A DNA stretch of 11,621 nt from an uncultured Cellvibrionales bacterium (lineage in GTDB: Bacteria > Pseudomonadota > Gammaproteobacteria > Pseudomonadales > UBA7434). The DNA lies in NCBI GenBank assembly GCA_937897785.1, contig CALCNB010000019.1, positions 1 through 11,621 of the forward strand. Direction: 5' to 3'. Below the pieces are notes generated by a model. That model had not been told where the DNA came from. It saw nothing but the letters and a program-made list of their open reading frames with translations, and made no database searches. Shown one piece after another: positions 5,338 through 11,621 of this stretch. Made by a program: the position numbers and the translations under genes. The number at the start of each line of letters is the position of its first letter. Position 1 is the first letter of the stretch.

Positions 5338-6165
5338 ATGCCAATCGTAAAGAGTAAGCCAACATCACCGGGACGACGTTTTGTCGTTCGTGTGGTTAAT
5401 CCCGATCTTCATAAGGGTGCACCTCACAAGGCACTGTTGGCTAAAAAGAGTAAAACGGGCGGACGTAATAATGCGGGTCGCATTACTACCCGTCATCGTG
5501 GTGGCGGTCATAAGCAGCATTATCGAATAGTCGATTTTAAGCGTACTAAAGACGGCATACCTGCGAAAGTTGAACGTCTTGAATATGATCCTAACCGGAC
5601 TGCTCACTTAGCTTTGTTATTGTACGCAGATGGTTCAAGAGCTTACATTATTGCGCCAAAAGGTGTTAAAGCGGGTGATGAAATTATTTCTGGGGAGGCC
5701 GCTCCGATTAAGCCGGGCAATACTCTACCATTAAGAAATATGCCTGTTGGTAGCTTGATTCACTGTGTGGAGTTGAAGCCTGGTAAAGGTGCGCAGATGG
5801 TTCGTTCTGCTGGCGGCAGTTGTCAGTTGGTTGCTCGTGAAGGTGCTTATGTCACTTTACGTTTACGTTCAGGTGAGATGAGAAAAGTATTGTCTGAGTG
5901 TCGAGCGACACTTGGAGAGGTTTCAAACAGTGAGCATAACCTTCGCTCATTAGGTAAGGCTGGTGCGTCCCGCTGGCGTGGTATCCGCCCAACGGTTCGT
6001 GGTGTTGCTATGAACCCAGTTGATCACCCGCATGGTGGTGGTGAAGGTCGTACTTCGGGTGGTCGTCATCCTGTATCACCTTGGGGTATGCCAACTAAAG
6101 GCTACAAAACTCGTAAAAATAAGCGCACTAACGATTTAATCGTGCGTCGTCGCAAAGCTAAGTAA
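5338..6165 (+). CDS. rplB: 50S ribosomal protein L2
   Basis: L2 is one of the most conserved ribosomal proteins and is needed for subunit association and for an active peptidyl transferase centre. The 275 residues align nearly collinearly with E. coli L2 (273). Landmarks are KPTSPGRR (7-14), GGRNNAGRITTRHRGGGHKQ (41-60), TLRLRSGEMRKV (173-184) and NPVDHPHGGGEGR (226-238). His230 corresponds to the His229 of E. coli (numbered without Met) implicated in peptidyl transfer. The C-terminal basic tail RRRKAK contacts rRNA. No deviation from a functional L2 was seen. Confidence 0.98.
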   Translation: MPIVKSKPTSPGRRFVVRVVNPDLHKGAPHKALLAKKSKTGGRNNAGRITTRHRGGGHKQHYRIVDFKRTKDGIPAKVERLEYDPNRTAHLALLLYADGSRAYIIAPKGVKAGDEIISGEAAPIKPGNTLPLRNMPVGSLIHCVELKPGKGAQMVRSAGGSCQLVAREGAYVTLRLRSGEMRKVLSECRATLGEVSNSEHNLRSLGKAGASRWRGIRPTVRGVAMNPVDHPHGGGEGRTSGGRHPVSPWGMPTKGYKTRKNKRTNDLIVRRRKAK

Positions 6166-6184
6166 GCGTTAAGAGGAAAGAAGC

Positions 6185-6460
6185 GTGCCACGTTCACTAA
6201 AAAAAGGTCCATTTATCGATCTTCATCTAATGAAGAAGGTTGAGCTTGCCGTTGAAAAAAATGAGAAACGACCAATCAAAACTTGGTCTCGTCGTTCAAT
6301 GGTTTCACCCGATATGGTTGGTTTGACGATCGCTGTTCATAATGGTCGCCAGCACGTACCGGTATTTATAACTGAAGACATGGTAGGTCATAAATTAGGT
6401 GAGTTTTCGCCTACTAGAACTTACCGTGGTCATGTCGCAGATAAGAAAGCCAAGCGATAA
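6185..6460 (+). CDS. rpsS: 30S ribosomal protein S19
   Basis: S19 sits in the head of the 30S subunit with S13 and contacts the large subunit through a bridge. The 91 residues (E. coli 92) begin MPRSLKKGPFIDLHLMKKV and contain the signature HNGRQHVPVFITEDMVGHKLGEF (about 53-75). The start is GTG, placed 8 nt after the SD GAGG (6173-6176). It is 19 nt after rplB and 24 nt before rplV. Confidence 0.97.
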   Translation: MPRSLKKGPFIDLHLMKKVELAVEKNEKRPIKTWSRRSMVSPDMVGLTIAVHNGRQHVPVFITEDMVGHKLGEFSPTRTYRGHVADKKAKR

Positions 6461-6484
6461 GCTTGCTGGTTAGGGGTTAAATAG

Positions 6485-6814
6485 ATGGAAGTTTCAGCTA
6501 AATTATCAGGCGCTACAATATCGGCTCAAAAAGCTCGATTAGTTGCCGATCAAATTCGAGGCAAAAGCGCTGAAGAGGCTTTGGATATTTTGACTTTCAG
6601 TAACAAAAAAGCGGCTGATCTAGTTCTCAAGTTGCTTAACTCTGCCATTGCAAATGCAGAGCATAACGAAGGTGCTGATGTTGACGAGTTAAAGGTCTCA
6701 AGTATTTTTGTTAATGAAGGTAGAACGTTAAAACGCCTCAAGCCGCGTGCTAAAGGTAGAGCAGATCGTATTTTAAAGCGCTCTTGTCATATAACAGTTA
6801 AGGTTGCTGATTAA
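6485..6814 (+). CDS. rplV: 50S ribosomal protein L22
   Basis: L22 contacts all six domains of 23S rRNA, and its beta-hairpin lines the exit tunnel opposite L4. The 109 residues (E. coli 110) include SAQKARLVADQIRGK (13-27), the NAEHNEGADVDEL segment (57-69) and the tunnel hairpin around EGRTLKRLKPRAKGRADRI (about 78-96). No insertion or deletion of the kind linked to macrolide resistance is obvious. It sits in a compact run between rpsS and rpsC with 24-nt gaps on both sides. Confidence 0.97.
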   Translation: MEVSAKLSGATISAQKARLVADQIRGKSAEEALDILTFSNKKAADLVLKLLNSAIANAEHNEGADVDELKVSSIFVNEGRTLKRLKPRAKGRADRILKRSCHITVKVAD

Positions 6815-6838
6815 AGCAGTAAGTTAGGAGTAGACCAT

Positions 6839-7504
6839 ATGGGTCAAAAAGTTCACCCAACAGGCATTCGATTAGGTATAACCAAGCAGCATTCATCTGT
6901 TTGGTACGCTGAAAGTAAAGATTACGCAGACCGATTGGTTGGCGATCTTAAGATCCGCGAATACATAGAGGATAAGCTAAAAAATGCTTCTGTAAGCAAG
7001 GTTGTTATTGAGCGTCCAGCACAAACAGCCCGGATCACTATCCATACTGCTCGACCAGGTATTGTCATCGGCAAAAAAGGTGAAGATGTTGAGAAGTTAC
7101 GCCAAGACCTTACAAACCGACTTGGTGTGCCAGTTACCATTAATATTGAAGAGATTCGAAAGCCTGATCTGGATGCCAAATTAGTCGCGCAAAATGTTTC
7201 TGGTCAGCTTGAGCGTCGTGTCATGTTCAGGCGCGCAATGAAGCGCGTTGTTCAAAATGCGATGCGAGCGGGTGCTGAGGGCATTAAAGTCCAAGTCGGT
7301 GGTCGTCTAGGCGGTGCTGAAATTGCTCGAAGTGAATGGTATCGAGAAGGACGAGTACCGCTGCATACCCTACGAGCGGATATTGATTATGCGACCTATG
7401 AGGCGTTAACCACTTATGGGATCCTTGGTATTAAAGTATGGATCTTTAAAGGTGAAGTGCTTGATACACCTGCTGTAGCTGAGCAATCAGCCGGCACTAA
7501 CTAA
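6839..7504 (+). CDS. rpsC: 30S ribosomal protein S3
   Basis: S3 is at the mRNA entry of the 30S subunit and, with S4 and S5, has mRNA helicase activity. The N-terminus MGQKVHPTGIRLGI is followed by a type II KH domain with the GxxG loop GKKG at 78-81, and then the C-terminal domain with KVQVGGRLGGAEIARSEWYREG. The 221 residues are about 12 fewer than E. coli, the missing part being the variable C-terminal tail. The SD TTAGGAG precedes the ATG. Confidence 0.98.
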   Translation: MGQKVHPTGIRLGITKQHSSVWYAESKDYADRLVGDLKIREYIEDKLKNASVSKVVIERPAQTARITIHTARPGIVIGKKGEDVEKLRQDLTNRLGVPVTINIEEIRKPDLDAKLVAQNVSGQLERRVMFRRAMKRVVQNAMRAGAEGIKVQVGGRLGGAEIARSEWYREGRVPLHTLRADIDYATYEALTTYGILGIKVWIFKGEVLDTPAVAEQSAGTN

Positions 7505-7531
7505 TAGAATTTAGGATAAGAGTTAAGACTG

Positions 7532-7945
7532 ATGTTACAACCTAAACGTACAAAGTTCCGCAAGGTTCAAAAGGGTCGCAATCGTGGCCTTGCCCATCGC
7601 GGCAGTAAAGTGAGTTTTGGCGAGTTTGGCTTGAAGTCGACTGGTCGAGGCAGAATTACTGCTAGACAGATAGAGGCAGCACGTAGAGCGATGACTCGCC
7701 ATATTAAACGTGGCGGTAAAATTTGGATCCGTGTCTTTCCTGATAAGCCAATTACTCAGAAGCCTTTAGAGGTTCGTCAAGGTAAAGGTAAGGGTAACGT
7801 TGAATACTGGGTGGCACAGGTGCTGCCTGGCAAAGTACTTTATGAAGTTGAAGGTGTCTCTGAAGAATTGGCTCGCGAAGCGTTTGCGCTTGCGGCGGCA
7901 AAGTTGCCATTACCAACAACTTTTGTTAAGCGGACGGTCATGTAA
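7532..7945 (+). CDS. rplP: 50S ribosomal protein L16
   Basis: L16 helps position the A-site tRNA near the peptidyl transferase centre. The 137 residues (E. coli 136) show MLQPKRTKFRK, KVSFGEFGLK (26-35), TARQIEAARRAMTR (43-56) and PLEVRQGKGKGN. Arg82 in that last motif corresponds to E. coli Arg81, the residue hydroxylated by the oxygenase YcfD/RoxA. Whether the organism has that enzyme cannot be seen here. The stop TAA shares its last A with the rpmC start (TAATG), so the two are probably translationally coupled. Confidence 0.98.
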   Translation: MLQPKRTKFRKVQKGRNRGLAHRGSKVSFGEFGLKSTGRGRITARQIEAARRAMTRHIKRGGKIWIRVFPDKPITQKPLEVRQGKGKGNVEYWVAQVLPGKVLYEVEGVSEELAREAFALAAAKLPLPTTFVKRTVM

Positions 7946-8136
7946 TGAAAGCATCAGAACTAAGACAAAAATCAGCTGAAGAATTAGGCCAGCAATTAAA
8001 TGCCTTATTGGAAGAGCAATTCCGTTTGCGCACTCGTAAAGCCACTGGTCAACTGACTCAGACGCATTTGCTGCAAACAAACCAGCGTGATATCGCACGC
8101 ATTAAAACTGTATTGAACGAACAGAAGAAGGCGTAA
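7945..8136 (+). CDS. rpmC: 50S ribosomal protein L29
   Basis: L29 is a small helical protein next to L23 at the tunnel exit. The 63 residues match the usual length and pattern: MKASELRQKSAEEL, then a helix with EEQFRLRTRKATGQL and a C-terminal helix RDIARIKTVLNEQKKA. The start overlaps the rplP stop by one base, and rpsQ begins 3 nt after its stop. Together with rplP and rpsQ it forms the tightest block of the operon. Confidence 0.97.
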   Translation: MKASELRQKSAEELGQQLNALLEEQFRLRTRKATGQLTQTHLLQTNQRDIARIKTVLNEQKKA

Positions 8137-8139
8137 GTA

Positions 8140-8406
8140 ATGGCGGATCAAGAAAATAACGTACGCACAATCACTGGTAAAGTTGTCAGTGACAAAATGG
8201 ACAAAACCATCACGGTATTGGTCGAGCGAAGAGTAAAGCATGAGTTGTATGGTAAATACATTACTCGCTCTACTAAACTGCATGCGCACGATGAAAATAA
8301 TGACTGCAATGAGGGCGATACAGTGGCAATTGTTGAGTCGCGCCCCATGTCTAAGACAAAGACTTGGAAGTTACAATCAATAGTCGAAAAAGCGGCTCAA
8401 GTTTAA
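8140..8406 (+). CDS. rpsQ: 30S ribosomal protein S17
   Basis: S17 is an OB-fold primary 16S rRNA-binding protein of the 30S body. The 88 residues (E. coli 84) carry RTITGKVVSDKMDKTITVLVERR in the first half, the loop YGKYITRSTKLHAHDENN (about 37-54) and VESRPMSKTKTWKL near the end. It is the last gene of the S10 operon as usually defined. The 59-nt spacer after it contains a hairpin and no clear promoter or terminator, so read-through into rplN is likely. Confidence 0.97.
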   Translation: MADQENNVRTITGKVVSDKMDKTITVLVERRVKHELYGKYITRSTKLHAHDENNDCNEGDTVAIVESRPMSKTKTWKLQSIVEKAAQV

Positions 8407-8418
8407 ATATATTATTAA

Positions 8419-8442
8419 GCTTCTTTAGTTTTTGTTAGAAGC
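8419..8442 (+). promoter_or_regulatory. Hairpin at the S10/spc operon junction
   Basis: GCTTCT (8419-8424) and AGAAGC (8437-8442) form a perfect 6-bp stem with a 12-nt loop in the 59-nt rpsQ-rplN spacer. No U tract follows, so it is not a typical terminator. In E. coli the spc promoter lies at this junction. Here TATTAT (8410-8415) could be a -10 box, but no matching -35 was found. Confidence 0.4.
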
Positions 8443-8465
8443 ACTATAGGTTTCGGAGTAAGGCG

Positions 8466-8834
8466 ATGATTCAAACGGAAAGTTATTTAGAAGTTGCTGA
8501 CAACAGTGGTGCTCGTCGAGTGATGTGTATCAAAGTGTTGGGTGGTTCGCATCGTCGTTATGCACGCGTGGGTGACATCATTAAAGTTACTGTTAAAGAG
8601 GCGATTCCTCGTGGCAAGGTTAAGAAAGGCCAGGTGATGAATGCGGTTGTGGTAAGAACTAAGAAAGGCGTTAGACGCCCTGACGGTTCATTAATTCGCT
8701 TTGATGATAATGCAGCAGTGTTGTTGAATCAGACAATGGCTCCAATAGGTACGCGTATTTTTGGACCAGTCACTCGCGAGCTTAGAAGTGAGAAGTTTAT
8801 GAAAATCATTTCTTTGGCTCCTGAGGTTTTATAG
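8466..8834 (+). CDS. rplN: 50S ribosomal protein L14
   Basis: L14 lies at the subunit interface and forms bridges with 16S rRNA. It is also the known docking site of the silencing factor RsfS. The 122 residues match E. coli (123) with MIQTESYLEVADNSGARRVMCI, the middle VKEAIPRGKVKKGQ (47-60), FDDNAAVLLN (78-87) and the GTRIFGPVTRELR segment. SD GGAG (8455-8458) precedes ATG by 7 nt. It is the first gene of the spc operon. Confidence 0.98.
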   Translation: MIQTESYLEVADNSGARRVMCIKVLGGSHRRYARVGDIIKVTVKEAIPRGKVKKGQVMNAVVVRTKKGVRRPDGSLIRFDDNAAVLLNQTMAPIGTRIFGPVTRELRSEKFMKIISLAPEVL

Positions 8835-8851
8835 CCGCCTTTTAAAAGCGG
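8835..8851 (+). promoter_or_regulatory. Short hairpin directly after the rplN stop
   Basis: CCGC (8835-8838) pairs with GCGG (8848-8851) across CTTTTAAAA, beginning on the first base after the rplN stop codon. The stem is only 4 bp. It may be a processing or stability element in the 61-nt rplN-rplX spacer. Significance is low. Confidence 0.25.
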
Positions 8852-8895
8852 TGAGCTAATAGGCATTTTACGAATACAGACGAAGATAGAAAGCT

Positions 8896-9207
8896 ATGAA
8901 AAAGATCAAGAGCGAAGATGAAGTCATTGTTCTGGCCGGTAAAGACAAAGGCAAGCGTGGCAAGGTCACCAAAATATTGGATGATGGCCGTGTATTGGTT
9001 TCGGGTGTGAATATGATTAAGAAGCATACCAAGCCAAACCCACAGGCTGGTATAGCCGGTGGAATTGTTGAAAAGGAAGCGCCATTACAGGGTTCAAACA
9101 TTGCTATTTACAACGCAGCAACAAGTAAAGCTGACCGTGTAGGCTTCAGGGTTGAAGACGGTAAGAAAGTACGATTTTTTAAGTCAAATAACGAATTGAT
9201 TAATTAG
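8896..9207 (+). CDS. rplX: 50S ribosomal protein L24
   Basis: L24 is an assembly initiator that binds 23S rRNA near the tunnel exit. The 103 residues (E. coli 104) start with MKKIKSEDEVIVLAGKDKGKRGKV, a KOW motif (about 7-34). KKHTKPNPQAGIAGGIVEKEAPL (43-65) is the other family signature. It is 14 nt from rplE. The SD is weak (GAAGATAGAAAG upstream). Confidence 0.97.
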   Translation: MKKIKSEDEVIVLAGKDKGKRGKVTKILDDGRVLVSGVNMIKKHTKPNPQAGIAGGIVEKEAPLQGSNIAIYNAATSKADRVGFRVEDGKKVRFFKSNNELIN

Positions 9208-9221
9208 GTTTAGGCGTAGAG

Positions 9222-9761
9222 ATGGCTAGATTAAAAGATTTATATAACGATGAGTTAGCGCCTAAGTTAAAGGCAGAGCTAGGTCTTGATAATGTTATGG
9301 AAGTACCGCGTATTACCAAAATCACTCTTAATATGGGTGTGGGTGAAGCGTTAGGTGACAAAAAAGTGTTGGAGCATGCAGTCAGCAACTTAGAGCAAAT
9401 TTCTGGTCAGAAAGTCGTGGTGACGCGAGCCCGTAAGTCAATTGCAGGCTTTAAAGTGAGAGAAGACTGGCCAATTGGCTGCAAAGTCACTTTAAGACGC
9501 GAGCGTATGTACGAGTTTTTAGATCGCTTAATTGCCATTTCTATTCCTCGGATTCGTGACTTCCGAGGTTTGAATGCCAAGTCATTTGATGGTCGCGGTA
9601 ATTATTCAATGGGTGTTAATGAGCAGATTATTTTCCCAGAAATTGATTACGATAAAATAGATACTATTCGTGGTTTAGACATTGCAATAACGACAACGGC
9701 AAAAACGGATGATCAGGGCAGGGCGCTTTTATCGGCATTTAACTTCCCATTTCGAACTTAA
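9222..9761 (+). CDS. rplE: 50S ribosomal protein L5
   Basis: L5 binds 5S rRNA with L18 and forms part of the central protuberance. The 179 residues equal the E. coli length. Seen features are ITLNMGVGEA (34-43), TRARKSIAGFKVREDWPIGCKVTLR (68-92), RDFRGLN and FPEIDYDKID (138-147). In E. coli the S8 repressor site lies at the start of this gene. I could not identify a matching structure by eye at 9190-9260. Confidence 0.98.
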   Translation: MARLKDLYNDELAPKLKAELGLDNVMEVPRITKITLNMGVGEALGDKKVLEHAVSNLEQISGQKVVVTRARKSIAGFKVREDWPIGCKVTLRRERMYEFLDRLIAISIPRIRDFRGLNAKSFDGRGNYSMGVNEQIIFPEIDYDKIDTIRGLDIAITTTAKTDDQGRALLSAFNFPFRT

Positions 9762-9802
9762 AGTTAACACTATAGAAAATTAAAAATTCAGAGGCATGAT
9801 TG

Positions 9803-10108
9803 ATGGCTAAGCAGTCAATGATACAGCGAGAAAATAAGCGGGCAAAAACAGTTGCTAAATACGCAGCTAAACGGGCAGCTTTGAAAGCGATTATAGTCGA
9901 CCAAAATGCCAGTGATGAAGATCGCTGGAACGCACAAATGGCCTTGCAAAAGCAGCCTAGAAACGCTAGCAGTAGCCGCCAGCGTCGTCGCTGTCAGGTT
10001 ACCGGCAGGCCTCATGGTGTTTACCGAAAATTTGGTCTGTGCCGAAATAAGTTAAGAGAAGCTGCTATGAATGGCTACGTGCCCGGATTAGTTAAGGCTA
10101 GTTGGTAA
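9803..10108 (+). CDS. rpsN: 30S ribosomal protein S14 (zinc-free long form)
   Basis: S14 is a late-assembling protein of the 30S head. The 101 residues are the long C-minus type: it lacks the CxxC pairs of the zinc form and has only Cys64 and Cys80. MAKQSMIQRENKR starts the protein, DEDRWNA is at 38-44 and the signature RQRRRCQVTGRPHGVYRKFGL spans 59-79. The ATG at 9803 is preferred over the TTG at 9800 because it gives the standard MAKQSM start and lies 8 nt after GAGG (9791-9794). Confidence 0.97.
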   Translation: MAKQSMIQRENKRAKTVAKYAAKRAALKAIIVDQNASDEDRWNAQMALQKQPRNASSSRQRRRCQVTGRPHGVYRKFGLCRNKLREAAMNGYVPGLVKASW

Positions 10109-10139
10109 TTGAGAATTTAAATTAAATTTGTGGTGCTTT

Positions 10140-10154
10140 CCGCTGATTCAGCGG
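10140..10154 (+). promoter_or_regulatory. GC-rich hairpin upstream of rpsH
   Basis: CCGCTG (10140-10145) and CAGCGG (10149-10154) form a perfect 6-bp stem with an ATT triloop, 8 nt before the rpsH SD GGAG (10163-10166). S8, the product of rpsH, is the spc operon repressor in E. coli, though its known site there is near rplE. No U tract follows. A role in controlling or protecting rpsH mRNA is inference. Confidence 0.45.
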
Positions 10155-10173
10155 CCTGTGCTGGAGAAAGATT

Positions 10174-10569
10174 ATGAGTATGCAAGATCCTATCGCTGAT
10201 ATGTTAGCCCGAATTCGTAACGGTCAAATGGCTGCGAAAACGGTTGTCAATATGCCTTCTTCTAAAACAAAAGTCGCTATTGCCAAGGTGTTGATGAGCG
10301 AAGGTTTCGTCTCTACCGTTGACGTAAGCAATGATGGCGCCAAGGCGGAATTGTCAATTGGCCTTAAATACCACGAAGGACGTCCGGTTATCGAAGAGAT
10401 CAATCGTGCTAGTCGCCCTGGTTTACGTTCATACAAAGGCAGTGCAGAGCTACCTAAAGTTCGAGGTGGTTTGGGTGTTGCAATTGTCTCTACCAGTAAA
10501 GGTTTGATGACAGATAGTCAAGCTCGCACAGCCGGAGTGGGTGGCGAGGTGCTCTGCACAGTATTTTAA
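10174..10569 (+). CDS. rpsH: 30S ribosomal protein S8
   Basis: S8 binds the central domain of 16S rRNA and organises the 30S platform. In E. coli it represses spc operon translation. The 131 residues (E. coli 130) begin MSMQDPIADMLARIRNGQ and end with the rRNA-binding stretch STSKGLMTDSQARTAGVGGEVLCTVF (106-131). The SD GGAG has a 7-nt spacer. It is bounded by the two longest spacers of the spc operon, 65 nt before and 90 nt after, both with hairpins, which singles this gene out for possible separate control. Confidence 0.97.
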   Translation: MSMQDPIADMLARIRNGQMAAKTVVNMPSSKTKVAIAKVLMSEGFVSTVDVSNDGAKAELSIGLKYHEGRPVIEEINRASRPGLRSYKGSAELPKVRGGLGVAIVSTSKGLMTDSQARTAGVGGEVLCTVF

Positions 10570-10622
10570 TGGTTTTAGCGGGTGGTTATTGTGCCCATAA
10601 CGCCAAGTAGAAATTTGGTCCT

Positions 10623-10640
10623 ACAACAAACAGTTGTTGT
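10623..10640 (+). promoter_or_regulatory. Hairpin upstream of rplF
   Basis: ACAACAA (10623-10629) and TTGTTGT (10634-10640) form a perfect 7-bp stem with an ACAG tetraloop, extendable by a U-G pair. It lies in the 90-nt rpsH-rplF spacer, 19 nt before the rplF ATG. A second weaker stem GTTAT/ATAAC (10585-10589/10597-10601) precedes it. No terminator-like U run is present. Confidence 0.45.
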
Positions 10641-10659
10641 GAAATTTAGGTAATTAGAT

Positions 10660-11193
10660 ATGTCTCGAGTAGCAAATAATCCTGTCGCAGTTCCTTCGGG
10701 TGTTGAGATAAAGCTTGATCAATCAAGCCTGTCAGTTAAAGGTAGTAAGGGTAAGCTCGACCTGTCAATTCATAATTTGGTTGAAATTAGTTTTGATGAT
10801 GGCACTCTCACTTTTGCTGCACGTAATAGCAGTAAAGAGTCTCGTGCCATGTCAGGTACTTTTCGTTCTTTAGTCAACAATATGGTAGTTGGTGTTGATA
10901 AAGGCTTTGAGAAAAAATTAGTTCTCAACGGCGTTGGTTACCGGGCTAAAGCGGCGGGCAAAACCTTGAATCTTACATTGGGTTTTTCTCACCCAGTTGA
11001 TTATACGCTGCCTGAAGGTGTCACTGCTGAAACGCCCAGTCAGACTGAGGTGGTTATTAAAGGGATCGATAAGCAGTTAGTCGGTCAAGTTGCTTCAGAA
11101 ATTCGCGCTTTTAGACCGCCTGAGCCTTATAAAGGTAAAGGTGTTCGTTATGCTGATGAATATGTTCGTCGCAAAGAAGCTAAGAAGAAATAA
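10660..11193 (+). CDS. rplF: 50S ribosomal protein L6
   Basis: L6 binds 23S rRNA near the sarcin-ricin loop and the factor-binding site. The 177 residues equal the E. coli length and show the two homologous domains. The first begins SRVANNPVAVPSGVEI. The second contains LNGVGYRAKAAGKTLNLTLGFSHPV (about 89-113) and ends in the L6 signature PEPYKGKGVRYADE (154-167). The basic tail RRKEAKKK is normal. An AGG (10648-10650) is the likely SD. The gene is 23 nt before rplR. Confidence 0.97.
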   Translation: MSRVANNPVAVPSGVEIKLDQSSLSVKGSKGKLDLSIHNLVEISFDDGTLTFAARNSSKESRAMSGTFRSLVNNMVVGVDKGFEKKLVLNGVGYRAKAAGKTLNLTLGFSHPVDYTLPEGVTAETPSQTEVVIKGIDKQLVGQVASEIRAFRPPEPYKGKGVRYADEYVRRKEAKKK

Positions 11194-11216
11194 TTGTTAA
11201 TCGCATAGGTTATAAG

Positions 11217-11567
11217 ATGAGTGATAAAAAAATTGCCAGAACACGACGAGCGCGTCGTAGTCGAGTAAAAATGCGGGAGTTGGGTGCTGAGCGATTAAGC
11301 GTTAATCGTACGCCAAGACATATTTATGCACAGATTATCTCTGCTACTGGTGATCAAGTGTTAGCAACAGCTTCTACATTAGATGCCAGTTTGCGCAGTG
11401 GTAGCACTGGTAATGTCGATGCGGCAAAAGCTGTTGGCGCATTGATTGCAGAGCGCGCTAAAGCAGCGGGCGTCAATGAAGTATCGTTTGATCGAAGTGG
11501 TTACAAATACCATGGTCGAGTAAGAGCGTTGGCTGATGCCGCGCGTGAAGCAGGTTTGAAATTCTAG
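11217..11567 (+). CDS. rplR: 50S ribosomal protein L18
   Basis: L18 binds 5S rRNA with L5 and attaches it to the central protuberance. The 116 residues (E. coli 117) open with the basic stretch KKIARTRRARRSRVKMRELG, which contacts 5S rRNA, followed by RLSVNRTPRHIYAQII and the C-terminal FDRSGYKYHGRVRALADAAREAGLKF. The stop codon overlaps the AGGA SD for rpsE. Confidence 0.97.
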   Translation: MSDKKIARTRRARRSRVKMRELGAERLSVNRTPRHIYAQIISATGDQVLATASTLDASLRSGSTGNVDAAKAVGALIAERAKAAGVNEVSFDRSGYKYHGRVRALADAAREAGLKF

Positions 11568-11576
11568 GATAGCGTT

Positions 11577-11621
11577 ATGGCGTTTAATGAGCAAAATAAA
11601 GACAACGAAGAAGGCCTTCAG
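11577..11621 (+). CDS. rpsE: 30S ribosomal protein S5, N-terminal fragment (runs off right edge)
   Basis: Only 15 codons are present: MAFNEQNKDNEEGLQ. S5 is a 30S protein near the mRNA entry that affects decoding fidelity. The fragment is too short to show its RNA-binding domain. The call rests on position directly after rplR, where rpsE is nearly universal, and on the acidic N-terminus ending in GLQ, as in other gammaproteobacterial S5 proteins. The SD AGGA (11566-11569) overlaps the rplR stop. Confidence 0.85.
   Translation, partial: MAFNEQNKDNEEGLQ

Noticed and set aside
7910..8348. Minus-strand open frames across rplP, rpmC and rpsQ
   Set aside because: They lie opposite highly conserved ribosomal genes and look like chance open frames with low-complexity content.

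Overview
This window is a gammaproteobacterial ribosomal-protein region. From position 3249 to the right edge it carries the S10 operon (rpsJ, rplC, rplD, rplW, rplB, rpsS, rplV, rpsC, rplP, rpmC, rpsQ) followed directly by the first part of the spc operon (rplN, rplX, rplE, rpsN, rpsH, rplF, rplR and the first 15 codons of rpsE). All run on the plus strand in the canonical bacterial order. The proteins align almost residue for residue with the Escherichia coli and Pseudomonas versions (for example L2, L3, L16 and S10), which points to Gammaproteobacteria. The moderate GC content and the protein flavour suggest a marine lineage near Cellvibrionales/Spongiibacteraceae, but that placement is inference.

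The left third (1-3248) is accessory. It holds the N-terminal 59 codons of an elongation factor G on the minus strand, a patatin-like phospholipase (plus), a short-chain dehydrogenase/reductase (minus, tail-to-tail with the patatin gene and sharing a TTAA stop) and a small NTF2/SnoaL-like protein (plus, divergent from the dehydrogenase). In many gammaproteobacteria the gene before rpsJ is tuf, at the end of the str operon (rpsL-rpsG-fusA-tuf). Here rpsJ instead has its own 348-bp upstream region with a strong sigma70 promoter: an AT-rich upstream tract, TTGACT-N17-TAGAAT and a GCGCGC discriminator. A leader of about 113 nt with two perfect hairpins follows.

The ribosomal genes are tightly packed, with overlaps of 4 and 1 nt and many gaps of 3-30 nt. 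A few longer spacers stand out. The 154-nt rpsJ-rplC spacer folds on paper into a series of clean helices, one of which pairs with the rplC start codon region. The rpsQ-rplN, rplN-rplX, rpsN-rpsH and rpsH-rplF spacers each contain one short perfect hairpin. These RNA structures are the main candidates here for undescribed biology. No transposase, CRISPR array, tRNA, rRNA or phage gene was seen.

Functionally, the right two thirds makes ribosomal proteins of both subunits and is probably growth-rate controlled. The left third makes a lipid acyl hydrolase and a possible dehydrogenase/NTF2-fold pair acting on a small hydrophobic substrate.
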